Below are positions 25,862-34,633 of a DNA stretch of 64,000 nucleotides, in pieces; the first letter of the stretch is position 1; every line of letters begins with the position of its first letter. The DNA is from Thioalkalivibrio thiocyanodenitrificans ARhD 1. GTDB taxonomy: Bacteria > Pseudomonadota > Gammaproteobacteria > Ectothiorhodospirales > Ectothiorhodospiraceae. A model generated the notes under the pieces. It searched no databases and had not been told where the DNA came from. It was given only the letters and a program-made list of their open reading frames with translations. The position numbers were made by a program, and so were the translations under genes. Location: assembly GCF_000378965.1 (NCBI RefSeq), contig NZ_KB900536.1, forward strand, positions 2,224,052 through 2,288,051, given 5' to 3'.

Positions 25862-27589
25862 TCACTGGCGATCCTCCACTTCACTGGCGAGCCGCTGAGC
25901 CTCGTCCAGCGTGGTGAGACCTTCCAGGGCATAGTCGAGCGCCACACTCATGAGCGGCCGGTACAGGCGGTTGGCGCGGGCGGCACGGACGAACTCGTCC
26001 ATCTGCGAACGGCGCAGGGCAGTCAGCATGGTTTCGTCGGGTTCCAGATACTCGTAGGCACCGATGCGGCCCCGGTAGCCGGTGTTGTTGCAATGCGTGC
26101 AGCCCCGCCCGCGCCGCAGGCCGCCGATGTCCGCCGCGTCGCCGCACATGGACGCCAGCCAGTTTTGCTGCTGCGCATCCGGTACATGGGGTTCGGCGCA
26201 GGATTCACAGACCCGGCGCACCAGCCGTTGGGCGATGACGGCGCGCAGCGAGGAAGCCAGCAGAAAGCCCTGGGCGCCCATGTCCAGGAGCCGCTCGGCG
26301 GCACTCGGTGCGTTATTGGTATGCAGCGTGGCGAACACAAGGTGGCCGGTCATGGCGGCACGCAACGCGATCTCGGCGGTTTCCCGGTCGCGTATCTCGC
26401 CCACCAGCATGACGTCCGGATCCTGGCGCAGGGCGGCACGCAGCACCGTGGCGAAGTCCAACCCGATGCGCGTGTTGACCTGCACCTGGTTGATGCGCGG
26501 GAGGCGGTATTCCACCGGATCCTCCACGGTAATGATGTTGCGTTCCGCGATGTTGAGTTCCTGGAGTGCCGCGTACAGGGTCGTGGTCTTGCCGCTGCCG
26601 GTGGGACCCGTGACCAGCACCATCCCGCTGGGGTGGCCCAGCACCCGGCGCAGGCGAGCCACGTGCTGCTCCGACATGCCCAGGTGGCCGAGTTCCAGCA
26701 TGCCGCTGGACTGATCCAGCAGGCGCATGACCACCGACTCGCCGTGCTGGATGGGCATGGTGGACAGGCGCACGTCGATGTTGCGGCCCTTGACCTTGAT
26801 GTTGAAGCGCCCGTCCTGGGGCAGGCGCTTCTCGGAGATGTTCAAACCGGCCATGAGTTTCAGACGCAGCACCACCGCGTTGGCGATGCGTTTCTCGTTC
26901 ATCACCTGCTCCTGCAGCACCCCGTCGATACGCTGGCGGATGCGCAGGGCGTTCTCGTCCGGCTCGATGTGAATGTCCGATGCGTTGATCTGCACCGCGT
27001 CCTCGAACAGACTCTGCAACAGCTTGACCACCGGCGCATCGGTCACCTGATCGCCGGCGGTCAATTGCGCCACGTCGAATTCGCTCTCCGCCAGTTCCTG
27101 GCCCAGTTCCTCCGCCAGGCCGCTGATTTCCCCGGTGCGCCGATAGACCGAGTCGAAGATGCGCAGAAGATCGCCTTCGCGCACGATGGCGGCCTGCACC
27201 GGCCGGCCCAGCAGGCGCGCCACCTCGTCGAAGGCAAAGATGTCCGTGGGATCGGCCATGCCCACAAGGTATCCGTCGCCCTGCGGGCTGAGCGGGATAC
27301 AGCGGAAGCGACGCGCCGCAGTTTCCGGCAGGCGCTGAACCAGTTCCGGGTCGAGGCGGTAGTGGCGCAGATCCACCAGGGGAATGGACAGCTGCCGGGA
27401 CAGCAGTTCCAGCAGGGATTCCTCGTCGATAAACCCCATCTCGATAAGTGTGCGGCCCAGCTTGTTGCCGGTCTGCTTCTGGGTCCTCAGGGCCTCTTCC
27501 AACTGCCCGGCGGAGATGATGGCGTTCTCCACCAGCAGGTCGCCCAGGCGAACCTTGCGCCGGGTTTCGGGGAGGGCAGGGGTATTCAC
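25862..27589 (-). CDS. mshE: MSHA extension ATPase MshE
   Basis: A 575-residue GspE/PilB-type ATPase. The N-terminal MshEN domain (RLGDLLVENAIISAGQLEEAL, LGRTLIEMGFIDEESLLELL) is the known c-di-GMP-binding fold, nearly intact at its RLG and LGxxLIExGFI positions. Walker A is TGPTGSGKTTT, Walker B LVGEIRDRETAEIA, and a tetracysteine zinc motif is split as CESC and CTHC. It powers pilus extension and should respond to c-di-GMP. The start is GTG 27589, overlapping the mshN stop as GTGA. Confidence 0.95.
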   Translation of the reverse strand: MNTPALPETRRKVRLGDLLVENAIISAGQLEEALRTQKQTGNKLGRTLIEMGFIDEESLLELLSRQLSIPLVDLRHYRLDPELVQRLPETAARRFRCIPLSPQGDGYLVGMADPTDIFAFDEVARLLGRPVQAAIVREGDLLRIFDSVYRRTGEISGLAEELGQELAESEFDVAQLTAGDQVTDAPVVKLLQSLFEDAVQINASDIHIEPDENALRIRQRIDGVLQEQVMNEKRIANAVVLRLKLMAGLNISEKRLPQDGRFNIKVKGRNIDVRLSTMPIQHGESVVMRLLDQSSGMLELGHLGMSEQHVARLRRVLGHPSGMVLVTGPTGSGKTTTLYAALQELNIAERNIITVEDPVEYRLPRINQVQVNTRIGLDFATVLRAALRQDPDVMLVGEIRDRETAEIALRAAMTGHLVFATLHTNNAPSAAERLLDMGAQGFLLASSLRAVIAQRLVRRVCESCAEPHVPDAQQQNWLASMCGDAADIGGLRRGRGCTHCNNTGYRGRIGAYEYLEPDETMLTALRRSQMDEFVRAARANRLYRPLMSVALDYALEGLTTLDEAQRLASEVEDRQ

Positions 27590-28935
27590 GGATGGGCCTC
27601 CAGGGCCGCGAGACGCTCACGGGCATAGCGGTCCAGACGCGGATCCAGGCCACCGAAGCGAAGCGCCCGCCGGTAGGCCTCGGGCACGCCCGCCGGCTGT
27701 CCCGAACTCTCCAGGGCAATGGCCAGGCCCGCCCACCAGGCGCCCACGGATGGATTCGTTTCGAGCGCCCGGCGGTAGGCGGCGGCCGATTCGGCGGCGC
27801 GCCCCTGACCCTGATACAGGGCCCCCAGCGTTGCCAGAAGCTGCGGATCCCCGGTGCCCGCCTCGAGCAGGCGGATGGCGCCCGCGCGGTCTCCCTGCTG
27901 AGCCATGATCCGGGCCAGCAGGGCGGTCAGTTCCGGGTGTCCGGGCGCCTGTTCGAGCCCGTCAATCAGGAGGGCCGCCGCTTCCTCGTGACGCCCGTCG
28001 CCGGCCAGCAGGGTCGCCAGCGCGTGACGCGCCTCGTGCAGGTCTTCCCGGGCGGCGAGCGCCCGGCGCATGCCCTGTTCCCCGGCCGCGACATCACCGG
28101 CACGAATGGCGGCCAGGGCCTGACTGTAGTGATCCCCGGGGCTTCTGCGCGCCACCACCCGGGGCTTCGCGGCATCGGATCGCGGTGCCGCCGCGGAGGT
28201 CCCGGCGGCGACAGGCGCCCCCGGCGTCCCTGGCTCGGCCGGCTCCGGTGCCGCCGCCCGGGCCGGGGCTTCAGGGTTGTGAAACTGCAACGTCACTCGG
28301 CGTCCATCGTCCCCCTGCTCCAGGGTGGTGCGCACACCCGGCGCCACACGGAATCGCAGCTGCGCCTGCCGGTCCACGGACAGGCCCAGCGCCAGCAGGG
28401 GGCCGGCGTCCGGAGCCGACGGCAGCGGGGGCACATCCACCGGATCGACACCCGCCAGGGTGAGCCGCCCCTGACCCTCTTCCAGCACCAGGACAGGTTG
28501 CGGATCCGGCGCGGCGGAGAAACGCAGGGTTATGCGCATGACGTCCTGATGCCGTTCGGTATCCACACCCACCCAGCGCACCGCAGACACCGCCCCGGGT
28601 GATGAGCCGGCCACCGGCAGCGGCTCGGCCACGACCACGGCCACGGGCAGCGGTTTGGCGGGATCGGGTTCGGGCGGGGGCGAGGCGACGGGCCCGGCGG
28701 CCAGCGGCGCTGGCGCAGGCTGCGCTTCGCCGGACCCGGCCCCGGCCCCGGCCAGCGCCCCGGATACCACTCCGTAGCCAACACCCGCAGCCAGCAGCAG
28801 CAGGGCCAGCGCGCCCCATGGCAGACGGCGGTCCGCGCGGACCGCCGGCGCCCCGTGGACCCCGGTCAGCACTTCACCGCCGCCCGCCCGGTGGCGGCGT
28901 TCCAGATCCCGGAGTACATCGTTGATCAGGCTCAT
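27586..28935 (-). CDS. mshN: MSHA biogenesis TPR protein MshN
   Basis: A 449-residue bitopic protein. The cytosolic start MSLINDVLRDLERRH is typical of MshN; one membrane helix (WGALALLLLAAGVGYGVV) follows, then a Pro/Ala-rich linker, an AMIN-like beta region (MRITLRFSAAPDPQPVLVLE), and C-terminal TPR units (HYSQALAAIRAGDVAAGEQG, GALYQGQGRAAESAAAYRRAL). It likely links inner-membrane components to the secretin MshL. Starts and stops overlap with mshM (ATGA) and mshE (GTGA). Confidence 0.88.
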   Translation of the reverse strand: MSLINDVLRDLERRHRAGGGEVLTGVHGAPAVRADRRLPWGALALLLLAAGVGYGVVSGALAGAGAGSGEAQPAPAPLAAGPVASPPPEPDPAKPLPVAVVVAEPLPVAGSSPGAVSAVRWVGVDTERHQDVMRITLRFSAAPDPQPVLVLEEGQGRLTLAGVDPVDVPPLPSAPDAGPLLALGLSVDRQAQLRFRVAPGVRTTLEQGDDGRRVTLQFHNPEAPARAAAPEPAEPGTPGAPVAAGTSAAAPRSDAAKPRVVARRSPGDHYSQALAAIRAGDVAAGEQGMRRALAAREDLHEARHALATLLAGDGRHEEAAALLIDGLEQAPGHPELTALLARIMAQQGDRAGAIRLLEAGTGDPQLLATLGALYQGQGRAAESAAAYRRALETNPSVGAWWAGLAIALESSGQPAGVPEAYRRALRFGGLDPRLDRYARERLAALEAHP

Positions 28936-29837
28936 TGCAGTAATACCCCCAGGGCCATGAGGGCCCCGGCACCCAGACCCAGCGTCCCCATGGCCCCGTA
29001 TGCCCAGGCGGAGGTCCAGGCGGGCGCCCGGGCACCCTCGGTGTCACGGGTGGCGCGGCGCACATGACCCGCCCCGGCCCGCGAGGCGCCCTCGCCATAG
29101 GCTGCCAGCAGGGACTTGTGGGCGAGTATGTTCACCAGCCGCGGAATCCCGCCCGAGGCGCGGTGCAGGGCCCGCAGGGCCCGCGGGGAGAGGAGATCCG
29201 CCCGCGGGGCACCGGCCACCTCCAGCCGATGATGCACATATCGGGCCACGCCGGGGCCGTCCAGGGGCTCCAGCCGGTGGCTGAAGGTGATGCGCTGGCA
29301 CAACTGACGCAGGCGGGGCCGCGCGAGCCGCTGATCGAGTTCCGGTTGTCCGAACAAAACCACCTGGAGCAGCTTGCGACACTCGGTCTCCAGGTTGGTC
29401 AGCAGGCGGATCGCTTCCAGCACCTCGTCGCTCAGGGCCTGGGCCTCGTCCACGCAGACCACCACGAAACGGCCGTCGGCGGCCAGCGCAAGCAGGCGGT
29501 CCTGGATGCGCCGGAGCAGATGGTGCTGACCCAGATTGCGGGGGCAGTCGAGGCCCAGTTCCGCGGCCAGCGCCGAGCGCAGGCCGTTGCCGTTGAGGCA
29601 GGGATTGGGGAGGTAGGCGGTCTCGCGCTCGCCTTCCAGGGCGTTGAGCAGCATGCGGCAAAGCAGCGTCTTGCCAGTGCCCACCTCGCCGGTGACCTTG
29701 ACGAAACCCTCGCCGGAACGCAGCGCCACCAGGAGCATGTTGAGCGCTTCCCGGTGGCCCCGGTAGTCGTAATAGAACGACGTATCCGGCGTCAGCCGGA
29801 AGGGCGGTGTGTGCAAGCCGAAGTGGGTCGCGTACAT
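28932..29837 (-). CDS. mshM: MSHA ATPase MshM (ExeA family)
   Basis: A 301-residue AAA ATPase of the ExeA type. The N-terminus YATHFGLHTPPFRLTPDTSFYYDYRGH is split by convention into HFGL-PPF and F-hydrophobic boxes, then Walker A GEVGTGKT and Walker B FVVVCVDEAQALSDEVLE. A predicted hydrophobic helix ends the protein (LGLGAGALMALGVLLQ). ExeA-like proteins help place the secretin through peptidoglycan. I chose ATG 29837 because AAAGG lies 5 bases upstream and family members begin MY-HFGL. Confidence 0.9.
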   Translation of the reverse strand: MYATHFGLHTPPFRLTPDTSFYYDYRGHREALNMLLVALRSGEGFVKVTGEVGTGKTLLCRMLLNALEGERETAYLPNPCLNGNGLRSALAAELGLDCPRNLGQHHLLRRIQDRLLALAADGRFVVVCVDEAQALSDEVLEAIRLLTNLETECRKLLQVVLFGQPELDQRLARPRLRQLCQRITFSHRLEPLDGPGVARYVHHRLEVAGAPRADLLSPRALRALHRASGGIPRLVNILAHKSLLAAYGEGASRAGAGHVRRATRDTEGARAPAWTSAWAYGAMGTLGLGAGALMALGVLLQ

Positions 29838-29857
29838 AATGCCTTTCACCATTCGAG

Positions 29858-29919
29858 CCATAGGGCGGCCCGTGGCCGTCGTGTCCCGGCCCCGCCGACG
29901 GGCACGGGCCGCCCTATGG
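29858..29919. repeat. CCATAGGGCGGCC-family inverted repeat
   Basis: CCATAGGGCGGCCCGTG (29858-29874) is a perfect inverse of CACGGGCCGCCCTATGG (29903-29919) around a 28-bp GC-rich core. It lies in the mshL-mshM gap and could form a strong hairpin attenuating the operon. Confidence 0.88.
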
Positions 29920-29932
29920 TCATCGTCATCAT

Positions 29933-31612
29933 CTAGTGAAACCCCTGACCGCGAATCAGCTCACGCATGCGCTCGGAGCCCACGTCCCGGGCGCCATCCC
30001 ATACGCCGTCGTGATCCACCACCACGGGACGCAGCAGGATCACCAGTTCGGTCTTGCGGGTCATGCGCCGCTGCTGGCGAAAGAGGCGCCCCAGTACGGG
30101 AACGTCACCCAGCCACGGCACCTGGCCGCGCATGTTCTCTCTGGACTCCTGCATCATGCCGCCGATCACCACGATCTGGCCGCTGCGGGCACGCACGATG
30201 CTGTCGGATTCACGCACCGTGGACAGCGCCAGCGGTACCGACTGCGTCTCCCCGCCCAGAGTCAGGTCCTTGCGCTGGTCCACGACTTCGCTGACCGCGG
30301 GATGGATATGCAGGATCACATCGCCTTCGGGGCTGATCTGCGGGGTGACGTCCAGGGCGATACCCGAGAAGAACGGTGTGAGGGTCACGTTGGGGGAAGT
30401 GGTGGCGGCTGTTCCCACCACCGTGGTGGCCGAGATGTCGGTGACGAAGAATTCGTCGGTGCCCACCTTGATCACCGCCTTCTGGTTGTTCACCGTGGAG
30501 ACCCTGGGGCTGGACAGTACATGCACGTCGCCCTGGGATTCCAGCAGTTCGATGAAGGCGGAGAAATCGCGGTAGTAAAGCGCCGCCGAGAAGATGCCCC
30601 CGAACGGATTGGCCGCGATGCCCGTATCGCGGTCGAACGGTCTGAACGCCCCGGATTCCGGATCGATCAGGTCAATGATGCGGGTGCTGTTCGGGTTCTC
30701 CGGAAAGTCTCCCCCACCGCCCTGGCCGGCCAACAGCCCGCTTCGGCTGCCGGTGGTCAGGCCCGCCCAGTTGATGCCTGCCTGGAAACCGTCGGAGAGC
30801 TCCACCTCGATCACCTTGGCCTCCAGGATCACCTGCCGGTTCATGCTGTTCTGCACGTCGGACAGGTAGGCCTCGGCCTCTCGCAGTTCCGAGGGCAGGC
30901 CGCGCACCAGCACCAGGCTGGACTGAGGGGTCACCACCACGCTGCGACCCTCTCCGTCACCGACGATGGCGACCAGCGCATCACTCAGCTCACGCCAGAA
31001 ATCCGACTGCGTGGACGTACGCACCCGGCTGCCATAAGCCTCGGCCGTGGTGCGCGGACCGCTGATCACGCCCGGATCACTCCGATGGCCGTCCGGTTCG
31101 CGCAGGGCCTCGCCGGAACTGACCCGGGTCTGGGATTCGCCGTCCCTTCGCAGGTTCAGGTAGTTCACGTGAAAAATACGCGACTGCAGCCGCGCCGGCA
31201 TGACCAGGAAGCCGTTGCGGGTGAGTTCGTACTCGTAGCCGTAGACCTGACGCACCACCTCCATCACCTCGGGGATGGTCACGTCGGACAGCGTCAGACT
31301 GATGGTGCCGGTCACCGACGGGTGGACCACCATGTTGTAGTCGCTGTCCCGCACCAGGCCCATGAAGAACGCGCGCGCCTCCACCTCGGCGACGTCGATG
31401 TCGAACAACGGCTCGTCGTGCCGGGGCGCCGGCAGGCGCATGGGCGGCAGCAGGGCGTCGGTCACCCCCGGGGGCGGCTGCGGCGGCGTACTCGCGGGCC
31501 CGGGGGCCGGCTCGGGCGGCGCAGGTGCCGTGGCGGGCGTGGTGGCACAGGCGGCCAGCACGAGCAGCACCAGACCCAGCAATGGAATACGGACCAATAA
31601 TGGAACTCTCAC
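29933..31612 (-). CDS. mshL: MSHA outer-membrane secretin MshL
   Basis: A 559-residue lipoprotein secretin. The signal ends LVLLVLAAC with the lipobox Cys. A Pro-rich linker, an STN-like domain (VSGTISLTLSDVT-type region) and the secretin core follow: VILEAKVIEVELSDGFQAGINW, VLSSPRVSTVNNQKAVIKVG, and the C-terminal signature VPWLGDVPVLGRLFR. It forms the outer-membrane pilus channel. GTG 31612 overlaps the mshK stop (GTGA), with GGAGG 7 bases upstream, and replaces the longer repeat-derived frame. Confidence 0.94.
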   Translation of the reverse strand: MRVPLLVRIPLLGLVLLVLAACATTPATAPAPPEPAPGPASTPPQPPPGVTDALLPPMRLPAPRHDEPLFDIDVAEVEARAFFMGLVRDSDYNMVVHPSVTGTISLTLSDVTIPEVMEVVRQVYGYEYELTRNGFLVMPARLQSRIFHVNYLNLRRDGESQTRVSSGEALREPDGHRSDPGVISGPRTTAEAYGSRVRTSTQSDFWRELSDALVAIVGDGEGRSVVVTPQSSLVLVRGLPSELREAEAYLSDVQNSMNRQVILEAKVIEVELSDGFQAGINWAGLTTGSRSGLLAGQGGGGDFPENPNSTRIIDLIDPESGAFRPFDRDTGIAANPFGGIFSAALYYRDFSAFIELLESQGDVHVLSSPRVSTVNNQKAVIKVGTDEFFVTDISATTVVGTAATTSPNVTLTPFFSGIALDVTPQISPEGDVILHIHPAVSEVVDQRKDLTLGGETQSVPLALSTVRESDSIVRARSGQIVVIGGMMQESRENMRGQVPWLGDVPVLGRLFRQQRRMTRKTELVILLRPVVVDHDGVWDGARDVGSERMRELIRGQGFH

Positions 31613-31980
31613 GGATTTGCCTCCCTGGGGGCTCTCGTGTTTCGGGCGGGGCGGGCGACCTCCGGCAGGGAAAGCCGGAGGGTGAACTCGCCAAGCCCAT
31701 CCCGCAAACGGGCTTCGGCAATGTCCAGCCTCAGGACCAGCGCCCCGTCGACGCGCTCGCCCCGGGTGACCACCTGGCCGTTGATCACGGCACTGCGCAG
31801 GTCGCCGGACACGCGCGTGGATTGCAGTACGTAGTCGCCGCGCACCTGTGCGGGCGTCTGCGCCGCGGGCGGTGTCAGCCGGGGCGGCACGGTGGGATCG
31901 CGCACCATATCGGCCCCGACACCCGCCGACACAACCAGCAGCCACAGGGCAGGAGCCACCAGGGGGGTCGCCTGAATCAC
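31609..31980 (-). CDS. mshK: MSHA biogenesis protein MshK
   Basis: A 123-residue exported protein. A hydrophobic N-terminal segment (PALWLLVVSAGVGA) is followed by MVRDPTVPPRL and a region YVLQSTRVSGDLRSAVINGQVVTRGERV typical of PilP-like or MshK proteins that link to the secretin. The start is probably GTG 31980, directly at the edge of a heptamer repeat; the upstream part of the longer frame is repeat-encoded. It overlaps mshL by 4 bases. Confidence 0.82.
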   Translation of the reverse strand: MIQATPLVAPALWLLVVSAGVGADMVRDPTVPPRLTPPAAQTPAQVRGDYVLQSTRVSGDLRSAVINGQVVTRGERVDGALVLRLDIAEARLRDGLGEFTLRLSLPEVARPARNTRAPREANP

Positions 31981-32016
31981 CCCCTTGCCACTTGCCACTC
32001 GCCACTTGCCACTGCC
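31981..32016. repeat. Heptamer array between mshJ and mshK
   Basis: CCCTTGCCACTTGCCACTCGCCACTTGCCACTGCC is five 7-bp units of ACTTGCC type. It abuts the mshK start and occupies the whole gap to the mshJ stop, so the mshK ribosome binding site is repeat-derived. Confidence 0.85.
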
Positions 32017-32017
32017 T

Positions 32018-32668
32018 TTAAACACCGAGCGAGTCCTCCTCCAGACCGAGGGTGAATACACGGATGACGAAACGTCTCGGGCCGCTGTCCTCCACATGCA
32101 CCTCCAGGGCCTCCCAGAACAGGCCCCAGGGCATGGCCTCCACGATGTGCAGGTAATCCACCAGGGCCAGATAATCGCCGCGAAGCTCCACGGCCAGTCC
32201 GTGGCGGTAGATCACCGGGAGCCCTTCTTGCCGCGGCGGCACGGACACCGGGCGGGCCGGTTCACTGCGCATGGACACCAGGGTCAGGGCTTCGCCGCCG
32301 AGAATGAGATCCTCGAGCACGCCGGCCATCTGCGTCGGCTGCACGAAACGCAGGGTGCTGTCGTGCAGCCGCTCGTCCAGTTGGCCCAATTCCTCCCGAA
32401 GCGTCCGAAGACGCGCCTGCATCGCGGCTTCCGGATCCTCGGCCGCCCGGCGCGTCAGGTCCTCCAGATGGCCCTGAACGGTGGTGCGCTGATCCTGCAA
32501 CTGCTGGAGGCGCGCCTGCTCGGCCCTCAGGGTCTGCTGGGCCGGCCCCAGCCAGAGTGCGTCGAAGGCCAGCAGCAGCACCACCACGGCAACGGTCAGC
32601 AGCAGGATGCGTTCGCGCAGGGCCATGGCGTTCACCCGGGTCGCCAGTTGCCGCCAGAGCCGCATCAT
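32018..32668 (-). CDS. mshJ: MSHA biogenesis protein MshJ (GspM/PilO-like)
   Basis: A 216-residue bitopic protein: short cytosolic start, one hydrophobic helix (ILLLTVAVVVLLLAFDALWLG), a coiled-coil region rich in Gln/Arg/Leu (LRAEQARLQQLQDQRTTVQGHLEDL), then a ferredoxin-like periplasmic domain with HGLAVELRGDYLALVDYLHIVEAMPWGLFW, the family signature. It would form the inner-membrane alignment complex with the PilN-like protein and MshI. It overlaps the preceding gene by 4 bases. Confidence 0.88.
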   Translation of the reverse strand: MMRLWRQLATRVNAMALRERILLLTVAVVVLLLAFDALWLGPAQQTLRAEQARLQQLQDQRTTVQGHLEDLTRRAAEDPEAAMQARLRTLREELGQLDERLHDSTLRFVQPTQMAGVLEDLILGGEALTLVSMRSEPARPVSVPPRQEGLPVIYRHGLAVELRGDYLALVDYLHIVEAMPWGLFWEALEVHVEDSGPRRFVIRVFTLGLEEDSLGV

Positions 32669-33327
32669 GGTTGACCCTCGACCCGGATTCCGGCCGGGCA
32701 GTCAGCGCCTTCGAGACGCCGGCCTGTTTCGTCGTAGCAGGGCGTGGTGAGCGTGAAGCGCAGATATCCGTCCGGTGTCTCGGACCGATGCAGGCTGAAG
32801 CTGTCGAAGTGGGTACCGGCAAAGGCCGGCTCGCGGGAAAGTGCGTGCAGATAGCGTGGCAGCAGTTCCGCCTCGGTGACCCCGCCCTCCAGGCCCAGGC
32901 GGCGCCCGCCGGCACTCAGGTGCACCTGCCGCAGCCACAGACCGTCCGGGTGCTGGCGGCCGAGGCCTTCCAGATGCGCGGAAAAACCCCGGGTGTTGCC
33001 CATGGCTTCCCCTTCCAGTCGGTCGAGCAGGGCATGCCTGGCTGCACGTTCCCGCTCCAGCCGCTCCACCTGCAGCAACAGGGCCTCTCCCGGCTCGCGG
33101 GCCGCCAGCGCCGCTGCGCGGCGCTCCAGTTCGGCATTGAGCGCGGTCAGCTCGGTCTGCATCGTTCCGGCGGCCGCGCGGGCCTCGGTGATACGCCATT
33201 GCTGCCATGTCGCGGCTGCCACGAGCAGGGCTGCGGCAACCACCAGCACCAGACCCATCCGATTGGCGGAGAAACGGGCCGTGGGCCCCAGCAGAGACGG
33301 CCCGTATAGATTGACCTGCTGCTTCAT
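32665..33327 (-). CDS. PilN-like MSHA inner-membrane protein (MshI2-like)
   Basis: A 220-residue bitopic protein. The N-terminal MKQQVNLYGPSLLGP is typical of PilN/MshI2, followed by a single membrane helix (GLVLVVAAALLVAAATW), a coiled coil, and a periplasmic alpha/beta domain (VHLSAGGRRLGLEGGVTEAELLPRYLHAL). It probably pairs with MshJ as PilN pairs with PilO. Overlaps with mshI and mshJ are 4 bases each, indicating coupled translation. Confidence 0.85.
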   Translation of the reverse strand: MKQQVNLYGPSLLGPTARFSANRMGLVLVVAAALLVAAATWQQWRITEARAAAGTMQTELTALNAELERRAAALAAREPGEALLLQVERLERERAARHALLDRLEGEAMGNTRGFSAHLEGLGRQHPDGLWLRQVHLSAGGRRLGLEGGVTEAELLPRYLHALSREPAFAGTHFDSFSLHRSETPDGYLRFTLTTPCYDETGRRLEGADCPAGIRVEGQP

Positions 33328-34250
33328 GCGTGCCCTCCCGGAGGATTCAGGGCACCGCCCAGGGCGAGCAGGGCATCGCTGGTCAACTCAGGTGAGCGGG
33401 CGCCCTCCGGCATGTGCGGGCCGGCCTCCCAGACCCGGGCCGCAAGCCCCAGGCTGCCACCCACGGACTCGGCCAGCCCCAAGGCGACCCCGCCCCCGGG
33501 CATCACCAGCAGGTGTTTGACCGGTGCAGCGCCGAAGTGGCTGTCGTAGTAGTCCATGGTGCGCTGCAGCTCCAGCGCGACCCGTTCATGGAGGTCGGCG
33601 CGGGCCAGTGCCTCAAGTCCGTACTCAAGATTTCGCGACAGGTACAGGACGTCGCCCCGGGTGATCTGGATGATCCCCCGGTCGGGCATAAGGTAGACGG
33701 CGGCCACCGTCTCGGCACCGGCTTCATCCAGTTCCACCAGGTTGCGCAGGGCCAGTTCGGCCACGTCGATCTTCCAGGGGCGCAGCCCTGCCGCTCGGGC
33801 AACCGCCACCATCTCGCGCAGGGGCGCCGCCCGGGCCGCCACCACGTACACCAGCGGCGGGCGGGCAGCGCCCCCCTGGGCAGGCACCTCGAAAACGTCG
33901 GTGACGGCCTCCTCCAGGGGATAATCCAGCGCCTCGCGCACACGCCAGCGGACCGCGGCGGCCAACTCATCGGGAGGCACCGCCGGGCGCTCCATCTTGG
34001 TGAGATGGTAGGTGCCCGGCGCCAGGGTGAGTACTGCCGGACAGCGCCGCAGGCGCTCCCTGGAAACCCAGCGCGAGAGCGCTCGCGTGCGGATATCGGG
34101 GTCGTCCGCCAGGGCTTCGCTGTGGCTTGCGCGCAAGCGCCACCGGCCCTCGCGGATATCCACCACACTGAACCCCAGTTGCGCCCCCCAGCACAGGCCC
34201 ACGGCCGGCCTCGCGCGGCCGATTCGCACCTCTCCCCCGGACTCCTGCAT
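33324..34250 (-). CDS. mshI: MSHA biogenesis protein MshI (PilM-like)
   Basis: A 308-residue cytosolic actin-like protein of the PilM/MshI type. Segments VRWRVREALDYPLEEAVTDV and PWKIDVAELALRNLVEL match the Pil M-like fold, and ELQRTMDYYDSHFGAAPVKHLLVMPGGG the second subdomain. It is the first gene of the MSHA operon. ATG 34250 is my choice over the longest frame (18 codons more) and over GTG 34226 preceded by GGGGGAGAG; the start remains uncertain. A promoter candidate lies about 80 bases upstream. Confidence 0.85.
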   Translation of the reverse strand: MQESGGEVRIGRARPAVGLCWGAQLGFSVVDIREGRWRLRASHSEALADDPDIRTRALSRWVSRERLRRCPAVLTLAPGTYHLTKMERPAVPPDELAAAVRWRVREALDYPLEEAVTDVFEVPAQGGAARPPLVYVVAARAAPLREMVAVARAAGLRPWKIDVAELALRNLVELDEAGAETVAAVYLMPDRGIIQITRGDVLYLSRNLEYGLEALARADLHERVALELQRTMDYYDSHFGAAPVKHLLVMPGGGVALGLAESVGGSLGLAARVWEAGPHMPEGARSPELTSDALLALGGALNPPGGHA

Positions 34251-34320
34251 GTCAGCGTCACGCCCCCCGAACACCCAATTAACGTGAACCGCATCGCACT
34301 TCACATGAGACGCGGTTCAC

Positions 34321-34350
34321 ATATTACGACGAGGGCAGACATTGACACAA
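34321..34350 (-). promoter_or_regulatory. Candidate promoter of the msh operon
   Basis: Reading the minus strand, TTGTGT (34350-34345), an 18-base spacer and TAATAT (34326-34321) form a plausible sigma-70 promoter about 70-100 bases before mshI. Inferred from sequence only. Confidence 0.5.
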
Positions 34351-34388
34351 TCGTTGTGTGCCTTTGGACGCGCGACACAACATGTTGT
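34345..34388. promoter_or_regulatory. Two palindromes at the msh promoter
   Basis: ACACAATCGTTGTGT (34345-34359) is a perfect 15-bp dyad overlapping the putative -35 box; ACAACATGTTGT (34377-34388) is a perfect 12-bp dyad upstream. Both share the ACAA/TTGT half-site, as for one regulator binding twice. The regulator is unknown. Confidence 0.55.
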
Positions 34389-34633
34389 TTATAAAAAATA
34401 ATTTTTATGGGTCGCGCCTGAGCGGTAGCGACACGCCGACGCGCGGTCATCCGGCCGCCCCTCCACCACCCGAAGCGCGCGCGCCGGATACCGGCACTGG
34501 AGGCTCGGTGCCCCTGGGACACCCTATGACCGGAGAGAATCCGCACAGGGCGGGCCCCGGCGGACCCGGACCCCGAACCGAACGCCCGGCCCGGGATCAG
34601 AACGTGTTCAATTCAGGCTTCTGCCTTCGTCCT

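Larger units (their letters stand above)
34251..34633. other. Intergenic region between the msh operon and pyrD
   Basis: 383 bases with no supported gene. It contains the msh promoter candidate and two AT-rich palindromes, plus an unusually A/T-rich stretch (34384-34408) that stands out in this GC-rich genome. The remainder, toward pyrD, is GC-rich and featureless. Confidence 0.6.

Noticed and set aside
25052-27628. 858-codon plus-strand frame across mshG and mshE
   Set aside because: Antisense shadow; no domain, no ribosome binding site, and both underlying genes are certain.
31981-32097. Longer N-terminus for MshK reaching into mshJ
   Set aside because: The extra residues are encoded by the heptamer array and the end of mshJ; GTG 31980 gives a normal signal-like start.
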